Shown: positions 8,826 to 17,705 of the stretch, one piece after another | Layout: each line of letters opens with the position of its first letter | Position numbering within the stretch: the stretch's first letter is position 1 | Source of the DNA: Elusimicrobiaceae bacterium | GTDB taxonomy: Bacteria > Elusimicrobiota > Elusimicrobia > Elusimicrobiales > Elusimicrobiaceae | Reading direction: 5' to 3' | NCBI GenBank assembly: GCA_017961585.1 | Contig: JAGCWX010000028.1 | Coordinates: 62,001-126,000 of the forward strand | DNA length: 64,000 nt | The notes under the pieces: model-generated | Told to the model about the DNA's origin: nothing | Databases searched by the model: none | Seen by the model: the letters and a program-made list of their open reading frames with translations, nothing else | Translations under genes and position numbers: made by a program

Positions 8826-9644
8826 ATGAAATTATGGGGTTTGCTTTTATTAGGGAGTATTAGCTTGGCGGCCTGCCAAAAAGAGCCGCCGCCGGCCCCT
8901 GTTGCCCCCGAAACCGCTGCACGTATCGGCACGGTAACCATTACAGAAGCGGATATTCAGGCCGCCACGGACTTACTGGATGCCAAAGATCAACAATTTG
9001 CACAAAATCCTATTGGCAAACAAAACTTGATCCAAATCCTCACGCGCGAAAAGCTAATCGAGCAAGACGCACGGGCAACCGGATTGGATAAATCGGAAGA
9101 GTTTGAACAGCTCCTGGCTGGGAAAAAAGAAGAATTGGACCGGATTTACGAACAATTCGCCACGGAAGCGCTGGAACGTTTGTGGTATGAGCAAAAGAGC
9201 AAAGAATTTACCCCCTCTGAAAAAGAAATCAAAGCTTATTTTGACCAGTACCCTTACGAAATGACCATTAAACAAATCATTTTAGATAATGCCCAAACGG
9301 CCGACCAAATGCTACGCGCACTGAAATCTTCCCCCGGCCGGTGGAATGAAGTCTCCCGCCAATACAATATTGCCCCGCAAAGTTTGCGTACCCTTACCTT
9401 TATGCCCGGGGAATATTTGGATAATTTAGAAGTCGTAGCCGCCAATTCTTCCGTTGGCAAAGTACAAGGGTTCTTTAAAACCGCTCAAGGATTTCATATA
9501 ATAATGAAAACGAATGAAAAACGGCTTTCTTTCCAGGAAGCCAAGCCGCGTATTGAGCAAATACTCAAACATCGCAAGTTGGATCAACTGCTTGATGCGC
9601 TGAAATTAGATTATGAGGTGGTTATTTATGACAAAAACGAATAA
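8826..9644 (+). CDS. Parvulin-like peptidyl-prolyl isomerase lipoprotein (SurA/PrsA-type)
   Basis: The protein starts MKLWGLLLLGSISLAACQ, a lipoprotein signal with lipobox LAAC, and continues with a Pro-rich linker (EPPPAPVAPE). A SurA_N-like helical region follows (IGTVTITEADIQAATDLL ... LIQILTREKLIEQDARATGL). The C-terminal half resembles a reduced parvulin domain (MTIKQIILDNAQTADQMLRAL ... VGKVQGFFKTAQGFHIIMK), although several usual active-site residues are not obvious. It probably acts as a periplasmic folding chaperone for outer membrane proteins. It overlaps the next chaperone gene by 17 nt, so the two are a tandem pair. I chose the second ATG (8826) because of promoter spacing; 8820 is an alternative two codons longer. 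Confidence 0.85.
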   Translation: MKLWGLLLLGSISLAACQKEPPPAPVAPETAARIGTVTITEADIQAATDLLDAKDQQFAQNPIGKQNLIQILTREKLIEQDARATGLDKSEEFEQLLAGKKEELDRIYEQFATEALERLWYEQKSKEFTPSEKEIKAYFDQYPYEMTIKQIILDNAQTADQMLRALKSSPGRWNEVSRQYNIAPQSLRTLTFMPGEYLDNLEVVAANSSVGKVQGFFKTAQGFHIIMKTNEKRLSFQEAKPRIEQILKHRKLDQLLDALKLDYEVVIYDKNE

Positions 9645-10818
9645 ACTTTTAGTGGCCCTGTTTGCAGTGGCACTAAGTGTGGGAGCTCAAGCCAAAGTAA
9701 TGGAATCTTCCGTAGCTACTGTAAACGGAAAACCTGTGTTGGCTTCGGAATATGATGCTTACTTGCAAAGCGTAATTGAACAATATCAAGCCGCTGCCCC
9801 GCAAGTGCTCGACCGCCCGTACGCCAAAGATATACTGGGCAAAGAAGTATTGCAAGATTTAATTTCCAAAGAACTAATTTACCAGGCCGCACAAGAAGCC
9901 AAAATTACGGTAAAAGATTCTGAATTAGACGAAGGGCTTAACGAAATTAAATCCCGCTTTATCGTAGACGAAAAAACCGGCCAGCAAGATCCCAAAGGGG
10001 CCGACAAACGCTTTAACGAAGCACTTAAAAAACAAGGCATGACCTTAAAAACCTACAAAGCCAAACTCTCCAAAGAAATTGCCTCCCGCAAACTTTTGGA
10101 GCAAGAACTTCAAAAAACGATAAAACCGGTGGAAGAGGCAGATGCCAAGGCCTTGTATGACAACGTACAAGCCGTTCTTAAAAACAATACCAAAAAAATC
10201 AAAGAAATGGAAAAAGCCGACCCGCAACACCTCAAAGAAGTGCAAGCTATTGCCGCCAAACTACAGCAACTTTCGGCCGAGCAAGTGCGCGTGGGGCATA
10301 TTTATTTAGCCACCACCAAAGATATGAGCGCCGCCGACGTAGCCAAAAAGGCAGAGCTGGCCAAAAAAATCAAAAAAGAAATTGATAACGGGATGGATTT
10401 CTCCACCGCGGTTAAAAACTATACCGAAGACCAACAGGCATTGGCCTCGGGTGGGGATATGATTTTGATTAAAGGCATTGCGCCCAAAGAAATTGATGCC
10501 AAGGCGTTTACGTTGGCCGTTGGAAAGGTCAGCGATCCTATTAAGACCGACGTGGGCTACCACATCATCAAAGTAAAAGAAAAACGCGCTGCCCGCACCA
10601 TTGCCTTTGATGATATTAAAAACGACTTAGGCCAATACATTGCTCAAACCCGCGTATTGGAAGCACAAGCCAAATACCTAAGTTCTTTGGCAGACAAGGC
10701 AGACATCAAAGTAACTAAAGAATTTGAAGTGGATAAAGTACTTGCGGAAGAAGCAGCCAAACAGCAAGCTGCTACCAAAGAAGAAGTAAAACAGCCGCAA
10801 GCCAAGCAAATGAAATAA
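9628..10818 (+). CDS. Periplasmic SurA/PpiD-type peptidyl-prolyl isomerase
   Basis: The 396-residue product begins MTKTNKLLVALFAVALSVGA, a Sec signal peptide probably cleaved after AQA. The SurA_N-type helical domain (SVATVNGKPVLASEYDAYLQ, about 25-190) is followed by one complete parvulin domain, from VRVGHIYLATT through SGGDMILI to VGYHIIKVKEKR. Such proteins bind unfolded outer membrane proteins in the periplasm and isomerise prolyl bonds. The ATG at 9628 is chosen because GAGGTGG stands 5 nt upstream. The in-frame ATG at 9613 lies in the preceding gene. The C-terminus is Lys/Gln-rich and charged. With the preceding lipoprotein this forms a chaperone operon that ends at a hairpin terminator. 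Confidence 0.9.
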   Translation: MTKTNKLLVALFAVALSVGAQAKVMESSVATVNGKPVLASEYDAYLQSVIEQYQAAAPQVLDRPYAKDILGKEVLQDLISKELIYQAAQEAKITVKDSELDEGLNEIKSRFIVDEKTGQQDPKGADKRFNEALKKQGMTLKTYKAKLSKEIASRKLLEQELQKTIKPVEEADAKALYDNVQAVLKNNTKKIKEMEKADPQHLKEVQAIAAKLQQLSAEQVRVGHIYLATTKDMSAADVAKKAELAKKIKKEIDNGMDFSTAVKNYTEDQQALASGGDMILIKGIAPKEIDAKAFTLAVGKVSDPIKTDVGYHIIKVKEKRAARTIAFDDIKNDLGQYIAQTRVLEAQAKYLSSLADKADIKVTKEFEVDKVLAEEAAKQQAATKEEVKQPQAKQMK

Positions 10819-10828
10819 GTTTGATACT

Positions 10829-10854
10829 CCCCCACGCATGTGGGGGATTTTTTT
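10829..10854 (+). terminator. Intrinsic terminator after the chaperone gene, overlapping the pdxA ribosome site
   Basis: A 7-bp GC-rich stem (CCCCCAC/GTGGGGG) with a GCAT loop is followed by A and seven T. It starts 10 bp after the chaperone stop. Its right arm GGGGGA is also the only purine-rich stretch in range of the pdxA ATG at 10857. Confidence 0.8.
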
Positions 10855-10856
10855 AT

Positions 10857-11774
10857 ATGACAAAACCCCTCGTATTTATTACTGCCGGCGACCCTCTAGG
10901 CATTGGGCCAGAAATTGTAACCAAAGCGCTAAAGGACCCACGTGTCCAGCGCGCGTGCCGCCCGGTTGTAATTGGGGAACCTTATTCTTTAAAGCGGGCG
11001 GGATTTGTTCCAAACCTTGCCCCGCTTATTGAGTTGGATATTCCCATAAAATTAACCGCTACTCCGCGCCCCACTGCGATGGGCGGACGGGTAAGTTTCC
11101 AAGCAGTAGAAACGGGAATCAAACTGGCGTTACAAACCGGAGCTCCTTTAGTTACGGCCCCCATTTCCAAGCAAAGTTGGGCACTGGCTGGCGTCCCTTT
11201 TACCGGTCATACCGAGCTTTTACGTACCCGCACCGGGGCGGATGGGCTAATGATGTTTTGCGCCGGGAATATCCACTGTGCCCTAGTTACCGAACATTTT
11301 GCATTGGCAGATTTGCCTCGTTTGCTAACCAAAACGCGGGTGCAAAAATCAGCTATTCATTTTGTAGAAGCACTTCAAAGAAAGGGAATTAAAAAACCGC
11401 ACATTATGCTTTGCGCGTTAAACCCACACGCCAGCGATAACGGCCAATTCGGCACGCAGGAAAACCGCGTATTGACCCCCACCGTACGTGCTTTACAAAA
11501 GCAAGGGCTTTTAATAGAGGGCCCCGTGCCCACGGATGCCGCGTGGTTAGCCCACTTACACGGAAAATGCAACGGCCTATTATGTATGTATCACGATCAA
11601 GCCCTCCTAGGGCTTAAACTGACCGCACAAGAACCTGCCGTTCATATCACAGCCGGGTTGCCGTTTTTGCGCACTTCCCCCGCCCACGGAACCGCGTTTG
11701 ATATTGCCGGCAAAAATAAAGCCGACTCCCAAAGTATGGTATCGGCTGTGTTAACAGCTTGCACTACACTATAA
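10857..11774 (+). CDS. pdxA: 4-hydroxythreonine-4-phosphate dehydrogenase
   Basis: PdxA oxidises 4-phosphohydroxy-threonine with NAD+ in the DXP-dependent pyridoxal phosphate pathway. The 305-residue protein has the diagnostic start (FITAGDPLGIGPEIVTKAL) and VTAPISKQSWALAGVPFTGH with the metal-binding His. Further motifs are MLCALNPHASDNGQFGTQE, DAAWLAHLHGKCNGLLCMYHDQ and RTSPAHGTAFDIAGK. The start at 10857 gives the normal N-terminus; a longer frame would run through the terminator. The only possible ribosome site (GGGGGA, 9 nt upstream) is inside the terminator stem, so folding of the hairpin could also limit translation. PdxB/PdxJ partners are not in the window. Confidence 0.93.
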   Translation: MTKPLVFITAGDPLGIGPEIVTKALKDPRVQRACRPVVIGEPYSLKRAGFVPNLAPLIELDIPIKLTATPRPTAMGGRVSFQAVETGIKLALQTGAPLVTAPISKQSWALAGVPFTGHTELLRTRTGADGLMMFCAGNIHCALVTEHFALADLPRLLTKTRVQKSAIHFVEALQRKGIKKPHIMLCALNPHASDNGQFGTQENRVLTPTVRALQKQGLLIEGPVPTDAAWLAHLHGKCNGLLCMYHDQALLGLKLTAQEPAVHITAGLPFLRTSPAHGTAFDIAGKNKADSQSMVSAVLTACTTL

Positions 11775-11798
11775 GGCCCTCCATAAACCATCCAAATT

Positions 11799-11807
11799 TG
11801 GTAAAAT
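11799..11807 (+). promoter_or_regulatory. Extended -10 promoter before birA
   Basis: TGGTAAAAT matches TGnTANAAT and lies 16 nt before the birA ATG. It predicts a leader of only about 10 nt with AGG as a weak ribosome site. Confidence 0.4.
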
Positions 11808-11823
11808 GTATTTGTAGGTTTTT

Positions 11824-12528
11824 ATGAGTAATATTTTGTATTTTGAGACGCTGGATTCCACCCAAACGTACCTCAAAGAACACGTAAACGAGTTGGACGA
11901 TAAAACCGTCGTAACCACCGAAACGCAAACCGCAGGACGAGGCCGTTTTGACCGTCAATGGGTTTCCCAACCGGGCGGGTTGTATTTTTCGGTCCTGTTA
12001 AAACCTACTAAAATTGATTTTTTGGCAAATGTTACCCAGCTCATGGCCCTTTGTGTTTGCCAAGCGGCCGAGCAGTATGCCGTCCAGCCCAATTTAAAGT
12101 GGCCCAATGATGTACAAGTGGCCGGTAAAAAATTGTGCGGGATCTTAAGCGAAACCATTACGCAACAAGGTCGTATTACCGCATTGGTGGTGGGCGTGGG
12201 CGTAAATATAGCACAGCAAGATTTGTCGCACGTAGGGCAACCGGCTGTATCTTTACGTGAATTGGGCGTACATGTAGCCAAAGAAGATTTTTTGCAAGTA
12301 GTATTGAATTTGTTCTTTCAAAGTTACCCGGCCTTAGTAGCGGAAGGATTTCCTATAATCCGCTTGGCCTATAAAGAGCGGTTCCCCTTCTTAGGGAAAC
12401 AAATTGTCGTTAAAAACGGCGCTTGCGCCGTAACGGGAATCGCACGCGATTTATCCCCTGCAGGTACGCTTTTGTTGCAAACCAAAGACGGACTCCAGGA
12501 GATTTTAATAGGAGACTTACTAGTATGA
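11824..12528 (+). CDS. birA: Biotin--protein ligase (class I, no DNA-binding domain)
   Basis: BirA makes biotinyl-AMP and attaches biotin to a lysine of its client proteins. The 234-residue protein has the catalytic core only: LDSTQTYLKEH, TQTAGRGRFDRQWVS (the GRGRxxR adenylate loop), GGLYFSVLL, LKWPNDVQVAGKKLCGILSE with the catalytic Lys, and VVGVGVNIAQ. The short C-terminal SH3-like domain follows (LGKQIVVKNGACAVTGIARD). The N-terminal helix-turn-helix of bifunctional BirA is missing, so it should not act as a repressor. Its stop overlaps the oadG start (ATGA). That places the ligase in an operon with a biotin-containing decarboxylase, its probable client. Confidence 0.94.
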   Translation: MSNILYFETLDSTQTYLKEHVNELDDKTVVTTETQTAGRGRFDRQWVSQPGGLYFSVLLKPTKIDFLANVTQLMALCVCQAAEQYAVQPNLKWPNDVQVAGKKLCGILSETITQQGRITALVVGVGVNIAQQDLSHVGQPAVSLRELGVHVAKEDFLQVVLNLFFQSYPALVAEGFPIIRLAYKERFPFLGKQIVVKNGACAVTGIARDLSPAGTLLLQTKDGLQEILIGDLLV

Positions 12529-12740
12529 GTGAAAGTTTAATCGGGCAAGCCGTTAACATTACCCTGATTGGGATGTTGGTGGTTTTTGTGTTTTTGACGA
12601 TTCTAGTTTTGATGATGTGGCTGTTGGGCTTAGGGGTGCGCACCTTGGAAAAATATTTCCCGCAAACCGTACCCGCCGTGGCCGACAATGCCCTTATTGC
12701 CGTGGCCATTGCCGCTGCTAAAAAATTTCAAGGTAAATAG
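12525..12740 (+). CDS. oadG: Sodium-pumping decarboxylase gamma subunit (OadG-like)
   Basis: This 71-residue protein has a single membrane helix (ITLIGMLVVFVFLTILVLMM) near the N-terminus and a short cytosolic tail. That is the usual build of OadG/MmdC-type gamma subunits, which anchor the alpha subunit to the membrane beta subunit. The ATG overlaps the birA stop (ATGA) and an AGGAG stands upstream. A much longer in-frame reading from 12423 would lie inside birA and is rejected. Sequence conservation in this family is weak, so the identification rests on size, topology and its place just before the alpha and beta subunit genes. Confidence 0.85.
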   Translation: MSESLIGQAVNITLIGMLVVFVFLTILVLMMWLLGLGVRTLEKYFPQTVPAVADNALIAVAIAAAKKFQGK

Positions 12741-12751
12741 GAGAAAAATTT

Positions 12752-14551
12752 ATGAAAAAAATTAACTTTATGCTCACTGCGTTTCGCGACGGATTTCAAT
12801 CTGTTTACGGGGCGCGTGTATTAACCAAAGACTTTATGCCCGCCGTAGAAGCGGCCAAACACGCCGGCATTAACCATATGGAATTTGGCGGCGGAGCACG
12901 TTTTCAGGCATTGTTCTTCTATTGCAATGAAAACGCCTTTGATATGATGGATACCTTCCGCACCACCGCCGGCCCGGATGCCAACTTGCAAACCTTGGCA
13001 CGCGGGGTGAACGTGGTGGGCTTGGACAGCCAATCTTCGGACGTTATCAAAGCACATGCGCAACTCTTTAAAAAACACGGCACTACCACCATCCGCAACT
13101 TTGATGCTTTAAACGACGTAAACAATTTAATCTATTCCGGTAAATGCATCCACGAAGCCGGCCTCAAACACGAAGTGTGCGTAACCATGATGTCCTTGCC
13201 TCCGGGCTGGGATACCACCGGCAAAATCCACAACGAGATTTTTTACGAAAAAATCTTACGCCAAATTTTAGATTCCGGCGTTCCGTTTGATTCCGTGTGC
13301 TTTAAAGATGCTTCCGGCACTTCTACCCCGCACACCGTAGGCAAAACCATGGCTATGGCGCGCAAGTTGCTACCTAAAGGCACCAAAATTGTATTTCACA
13401 CACACGAAACGGCCGGCAATTCCATTGCTTGTTGTTTAGCCGCTATTGAAAACGGTGCGGACTCTTTAGACTTGTCCATGCAACCTGTTTCCGGTGGCAC
13501 CTGCCAACCTGATATTTTGACTATGTGGCACGCTTTACGCGGAACCGAATACACCTTGGATATTGACCCGCACAAAATCCAAGAAGCAGAAAATGTATTC
13601 AAAGAATGTATGGCTAAATACTTCTTACCGCCCGAAGCCACTTCCGTCAACCCGATTATTCCGTTCTCCCCGCTGCCCGGTGGTGCCTTGACCGCCAATA
13701 CGCAGATGATGCGCGACAACGGCACCTTTGACAAATTCCCCGAAGTGGTTAAAGCAATGGGCGAATGCGTAAAACTGGGTGGATTTGGGACTTCGGTAAC
13801 CCCGGTTTCACAATTCTATTTCCAACAAGCATATTCCAACGTAATGGCCGGTCCGTGGAAGAAAATTACCCCCGGTTACGGCAAAATGGTGCTGGGGTAT
13901 TTTGGTAAAACCCCCGTGGAGCCGGACCCGAAAGTCGTTAAAATTGCCAGCGAACAGTTGGGCTTGGAACCGACAAAGAAAACGGTTTTGGAAATTAACA
14001 ACGCAGACCCCAAGAAAGGTCTCAAAGTGGCGGAAGCCAAACTTAAAGAAGCCGGCTTGCCTGTTACGGATGAAAATAAATTCATCGTGGCTACCTGCGC
14101 CGACAAAGGTATTTTGTATTTGAAAGGCGAAGCCAAAGTCAACGGTATCCGCTGGGCTGCCGATGCCAAAAAAGCATCTGCCGCGGCTGATACAGGTGCT
14201 GTAAAAGTAACCGTCAACGGCCAAGCGTACGAAGTTATCTTTGATGGCGACAACGCCGCCACCGTCAACGGAAAACGCTACGATATCTCTACCGCCGCCA
14301 GTGATGCCAAGGCCCCGGCCAAAGCCGCTGCCAGTGGCAATGGTGCTACCGTAAAAGCCCCCGTTCCGGGTGCGGTACTTCGCTTTAGCGTAAAAGATGG
14401 AGACTCCGTAGCCGAAGGGCAAGAAATCATCGTTCTGGAAGCGATGAAGATGGAAACCCCGGTTGCCGCTCCGGCCGCTGGTGTCATTCACTTTAACGTT
14501 AAGCAGGGTGACCAAGTGCAAACCGGCCACACCTTGGCAGAGATTAAATAG
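12752..14551 (+). CDS. oadA: Biotin-dependent decarboxylase alpha subunit (OadA / pyruvate carboxylase B family)
   Basis: The 599-residue subunit transfers a carboxyl group from the substrate, probably oxaloacetate, to its own biotin. The carboxyltransferase domain (1-300) shows [31 protein letters not shown] with the active-site Lys and the metal-binding HTHETAG. A linking region follows ([32 protein letters not shown]), then an Ala-rich linker and a biotinyl domain with EAMKM, biotin on Lys566. The N-terminal motif is AFRD rather than the usual TLRD, and the [20 protein letters not shown] stretch differs from classical OadA. It may thus belong to a divergent clade whose substrate is untested. 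A good AGGAG precedes the ATG. Confidence 0.9.
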   Translation: MKKINFMLTAFRDGFQSVYGARVLTKDFMPAVEAAKHAGINHMEFGGGARFQALFFYCNENAFDMMDTFRTTAGPDANLQTLARGVNVVGLDSQSSDVIKAHAQLFKKHGTTTIRNFDALNDVNNLIYSGKCIHEAGLKHEVCVTMMSLPPGWDTTGKIHNEIFYEKILRQILDSGVPFDSVCFKDASGTSTPHTVGKTMAMARKLLPKGTKIVFHTHETAGNSIACCLAAIENGADSLDLSMQPVSGGTCQPDILTMWHALRGTEYTLDIDPHKIQEAENVFKECMAKYFLPPEATSVNPIIPFSPLPGGALTANTQMMRDNGTFDKFPEVVKAMGECVKLGGFGTSVTPVSQFYFQQAYSNVMAGPWKKITPGYGKMVLGYFGKTPVEPDPKVVKIASEQLGLEPTKKTVLEINNADPKKGLKVAEAKLKEAGLPVTDENKFIVATCADKGILYLKGEAKVNGIRWAADAKKASAAADTGAVKVTVNGQAYEVIFDGDNAATVNGKRYDISTAASDAKAPAKAAASGNGATVKAPVPGAVLRFSVKDGDSVAEGQEIIVLEAMKMETPVAAPAAGVIHFNVKQGDQVQTGHTLAEIK

Positions 14552-14559
14552 GAGGCACT

Positions 14560-15726
14560 ATGGACTTTGCACAAGCATTTAGTCAAATCTGGCAAACCAC
14601 CGGCATCCACATGATGGTGTGGCAACAAGCCGTAATGATTGTGGTGTGTTGTTTCCTCCTATGGTTAGGGATTAAAAAGCAATTTGAACCGCTTTTGTTG
14701 GTTCCGATTGCCTTTGGTGGTATCCTGGCCAACATTCCCATGCCGCCCGGTGAAATGATTGCCGAAGCTAACGGCTTCTTAGGAATCGTGTTTAATGCCG
14801 GTATCAACACGGGGTTGTTCCCGCTGTTCATCTTTATGGCCGTAGGCGCAATGACGGACTTCGGCCCGTTAATTGCCAACCCTAAAATGGCTTTGTTGGG
14901 CGGAGCTGCACAGTTTGGTATTTTTGCTACCTTGCTCGGTGCCGTTGCTCTTTCCTATATCTATATTGGCGACAAACAACTTTTTGCCTTCGGGCTTAAA
15001 GAAGCCGCATCCATTGGTATTATTGGCGGAGCGGACGGACCGACCTCCATCTATTTAACCGCGCGTTTAGCCCCACAATTATTGGGTTCTATTGCGGTAG
15101 CGGCCTATTCGTACATGGCCTTGGTACCGGTTATCCAACCGCCCATTATGAAACTATTGACCACGGATGCCGAACGCAAAATCCGTATGACGCAGTTGCG
15201 CCCTGTTTCCAAACGGGAAAAAATCTTGTTCCCACTGGTCATTCTCATTTTGTGCGCACTCTTGTTACCGTCTGCGGCTCCTTTAATCGGCTGTTTGACG
15301 TTTGGTAATTTGGTCAAAGAATCCGGCGTGGCCGAACGCTTATCCAAAACCTTGCAAAACGAATTTTGCAATATTGTGACCATTTTACTGGGATTATCGG
15401 TCGGTTCTAAATTGCAATACGATCACTTCCTCACCACAGAAACATTAGGTATTTTGGCACTAGGGATTGTGGCTTTCTCAGTAGCTACCGCGTCAGGTGT
15501 GTTACTTGCCAAGCTGATGAACGTATTTTCCAAAGAAAAAATCAACCCTCTTATTGGTTCTGCCGGCGTTTCTGCCGTGCCGATGGCTGCACGTGTATCC
15601 AATAAAGTGGGCTTGGAATACGACAAACAAAACTACCTGCTTATGCATGCTATGGGCCCCAACGTGGCCGGTGTAATTGGTAGTGCAGTAGCGGCCGGTG
15701 TGCTTTTGGCTCTATTGGGAAAATAA
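14560..15726 (+). CDS. oadB: Sodium-translocating decarboxylase beta subunit
   Basis: The 388-residue integral membrane protein decarboxylates carboxybiotin and uses the energy to export Na+. About ten hydrophobic segments are visible. The diagnostic [20 protein letters not shown] is present; Asp159 in GGADGP corresponds to the conserved Na+/proton-binding aspartate. Two further family blocks are [20 protein letters not shown] and [19 protein letters not shown]. It starts 8 bp after oadA with AGGAGG. The operon birA-oadG-oadA-oadB ends 15 bp later at a strong terminator. It suggests energy conservation from dicarboxylate or pyruvate metabolism through a sodium gradient. Confidence 0.95.
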   Translation: MDFAQAFSQIWQTTGIHMMVWQQAVMIVVCCFLLWLGIKKQFEPLLLVPIAFGGILANIPMPPGEMIAEANGFLGIVFNAGINTGLFPLFIFMAVGAMTDFGPLIANPKMALLGGAAQFGIFATLLGAVALSYIYIGDKQLFAFGLKEAASIGIIGGADGPTSIYLTARLAPQLLGSIAVAAYSYMALVPVIQPPIMKLLTTDAERKIRMTQLRPVSKREKILFPLVILILCALLLPSAAPLIGCLTFGNLVKESGVAERLSKTLQNEFCNIVTILLGLSVGSKLQYDHFLTTETLGILALGIVAFSVATASGVLLAKLMNVFSKEKINPLIGSAGVSAVPMAARVSNKVGLEYDKQNYLLMHAMGPNVAGVIGSAVAAGVLLALLGK

Positions 15727-15740
15727 TTAGTTTATAACAA

Positions 15741-15770
15741 AACGGGCAGCTACCGGCTGCCCGTTTTTTT
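15741..15770 (+). terminator. Intrinsic terminator of the oad operon
   Basis: A 10-bp perfect stem (AACGGGCAGC/GCTGCCCGTT) with a 5-nt loop is followed by a run of T. It lies between convergent oadB and the sulfatase-like gene and could act in both directions. Confidence 0.9.
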
Positions 15771-15787
15771 ATGGATATTGAGTCTTA

Positions 15788-17701
15788 TTATTTTGCCCAA
15801 TGATTGCTTTGGAATAAACTGGTTACGCTTTTATCCAGGGCTAGTACTTCTTGTTCTAAGCGTGCGTACTCTTCGCTAGTTTTATCTAAAGAACTCTCTA
15901 ACCCTTTGCTACGGTCGTGGCGCAAAAATCCTTCCGGGGTAATCAACGCCAAATTTCCCCCTTCCGTTATAAATGCACGGTGCGTAATGTGTGGGTTTAA
16001 ACCATCCACCCCCAAAGCAGAGAACGGTTCCGTTAGATTCAACAAATGGAATAAAGTGGGGATTAAATCCAATTGCGATACCGGATATTGGATTGTACGC
16101 GGTGCTAAAAACCCGGGGGCGTAAATCACAAACGGGATACGGAATTTTTGATAAATATCATCCCCTTTTTGCGCCAATCCCAACGTATGATCTGCCACAA
16201 ACATAAAGATGGTATCTTCTAGCCATCCTTCTTGGCGGGCACGTTCAATAAGTTTGCCGATGGAATAATCCGCATAAAACAATGTATTTAGATATTTATT
16301 TTCCTCACTGGTACGCGGATATTTTTCAAATTGTTTTGTCGTAGAATTAAACGGAGTGTGTGTCGTCCCGGTAAAGGTGAAAATGAAAAAGGGCTTTGAG
16401 GCCGCGTGAGCTTGGGCTGCTTTATCCGCCGCGGATTGCAATAAATCATAATCATAACCAAAATCTTGCTCCGCTTGGTAGTTCATGAGTTGAGGCAGAT
16501 CTTCCATTCCATAACTTTCTTCAAATTTAAAAATATGTTCGGCCATACTGCACATTTGGTAGGAACTGCGCAGAGAAGATTGCATAAATGCCGTATAATA
16601 TCCCCGTTGCCGCAATACGCGTGCCACGGATGTAATAGCATTCAGCTCCAACCCGTCGGAAAATTGCCCAATTCCCGGCACCAACGGCACCCCTGCAAAA
16701 CTGGCCCCAATACCAAAAATACTACGTACCCCTACGGCATACGCATTGGTGAACATTACCCCCTGGCGCGCCAAATTATCAAAGTTAGGGGTTACTCCAT
16801 ATTGATTGTTTCCATATGCATCTATGTAGCGCGGCGTCCAACTTTCCATTAGCACTACAAATACGTTACGGGGTTGAAGCGGTTTTTGCGTTTTAACCGC
16901 GCGCAACAACGGATAATCCGGGTCGGTAAACGTTTCCTGCGGGGAAGATAACAATTCTTGCGCAATAGCCCAAGCTTGTTCCTTGGGCAATGGATTTTGA
17001 ATTTGCGCTTGCCCCCGGCGCAAGGAATGATAGGCAGAAAAAACTCCGTTGCTCATAAGCACGCCTTGGGCGGTGCTGGTGGACAATTGATTAAGCGAAC
17101 GCGTGGAAAGGGCCTTGCCGTGTAACCGCCCGCGAATTCCCAGAAATACTACCGCCACCGCACACAAAATAGCTACTATACTTTTCCAGGCCGCTTGCGG
17201 AGTAGGTTTATAGAAACGGTTAATGAGCATAAATCCAAGTTTGATAAAACCTGCAGCAAACCCCGCCAAGAGTAAAAATGCCCACCAATAACCAGTTAAC
17301 GCATAACGGACTAAAAAGCCAATTTCATTTTTGATGTAAAGGAGTTCTTCTGCCATATGACGCTTGGCTTCGGGGAAATATACAAAATCAGATACCAGCA
17401 CACAAACAAAAAATACCACAAGCAAGCACCAATATACATGTAACGCTTTAAGATGCTTGGCGGAACGCACGGGTAACCACAACAATACAAATACAGGTAT
17501 TCCAAACAAAAAAATGGTAGATGTATCAAATAAAAGGCCCCAACCAAAGGCACCCATGGTTTCTGAAGTACTTAGCGTTTGAAATACGGGGTGATATACC
17601 AGCCAAATAGCCAAGCGCATCAACATAAACAAACCCAGCAAAAACAGAAAATAGCCGAACCAACAACGAAATTTAAAAGAAAAATCTTGTGATAATTTCA
17701 T
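15788..17701 (-). CDS. LtaS/MdoB-like membrane sulfatase-fold phosphoglycerol transferase
   Basis: This 637-residue protein has about five N-terminal membrane helices followed by a large periplasmic sulfatase-fold domain. Visible motifs are FVVLMESWTPRYIDAYGNN (metal-binding Glu), TPNFDNLARQGVMFTNAYAV, FIFTFTGTTHTPFN, YADYSIGKLIERAR and IFMFVADHTLG (the metal-binding Asp-His pair). Relatives such as LtaS and OpgB move phosphoglycerol or phosphoethanolamine groups onto glycans or lipids. The nucleophile region reads GVRSIFG where MdoB-like proteins usually have a Thr, suggesting Ser as nucleophile. The substrate is unknown; lipoteichoic acid is unlikely in a cell with LptD. It starts 5 bp after nth. 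Confidence 0.88.
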   Translation of the reverse strand: MKLSQDFSFKFRCWFGYFLFLLGLFMLMRLAIWLVYHPVFQTLSTSETMGAFGWGLLFDTSTIFLFGIPVFVLLWLPVRSAKHLKALHVYWCLLVVFFVCVLVSDFVYFPEAKRHMAEELLYIKNEIGFLVRYALTGYWWAFLLLAGFAAGFIKLGFMLINRFYKPTPQAAWKSIVAILCAVAVVFLGIRGRLHGKALSTRSLNQLSTSTAQGVLMSNGVFSAYHSLRRGQAQIQNPLPKEQAWAIAQELLSSPQETFTDPDYPLLRAVKTQKPLQPRNVFVVLMESWTPRYIDAYGNNQYGVTPNFDNLARQGVMFTNAYAVGVRSIFGIGASFAGVPLVPGIGQFSDGLELNAITSVARVLRQRGYYTAFMQSSLRSSYQMCSMAEHIFKFEESYGMEDLPQLMNYQAEQDFGYDYDLLQSAADKAAQAHAASKPFFIFTFTGTTHTPFNSTTKQFEKYPRTSEENKYLNTLFYADYSIGKLIERARQEGWLEDTIFMFVADHTLGLAQKGDDIYQKFRIPFVIYAPGFLAPRTIQYPVSQLDLIPTLFHLLNLTEPFSALGVDGLNPHITHRAFITEGGNLALITPEGFLRHDRSKGLESSLDKTSEEYARLEQEVLALDKSVTSLFQSNHWAK

Positions 17702-17705
17702 AGGA

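Noticed and set aside
12423-12524. A longer oadG reading from 12423
   Set aside because: It lies wholly inside birA, and the ATG at 12525 gives a normal short membrane subunit with ATGA coupling.
12821-14530. Long minus-strand open frames opposite oadA (up to 240 codons)
   Set aside because: They mirror a well conserved gene, have no ribosome sites and show low-complexity Phe/Gly-rich products typical of antisense shadows.
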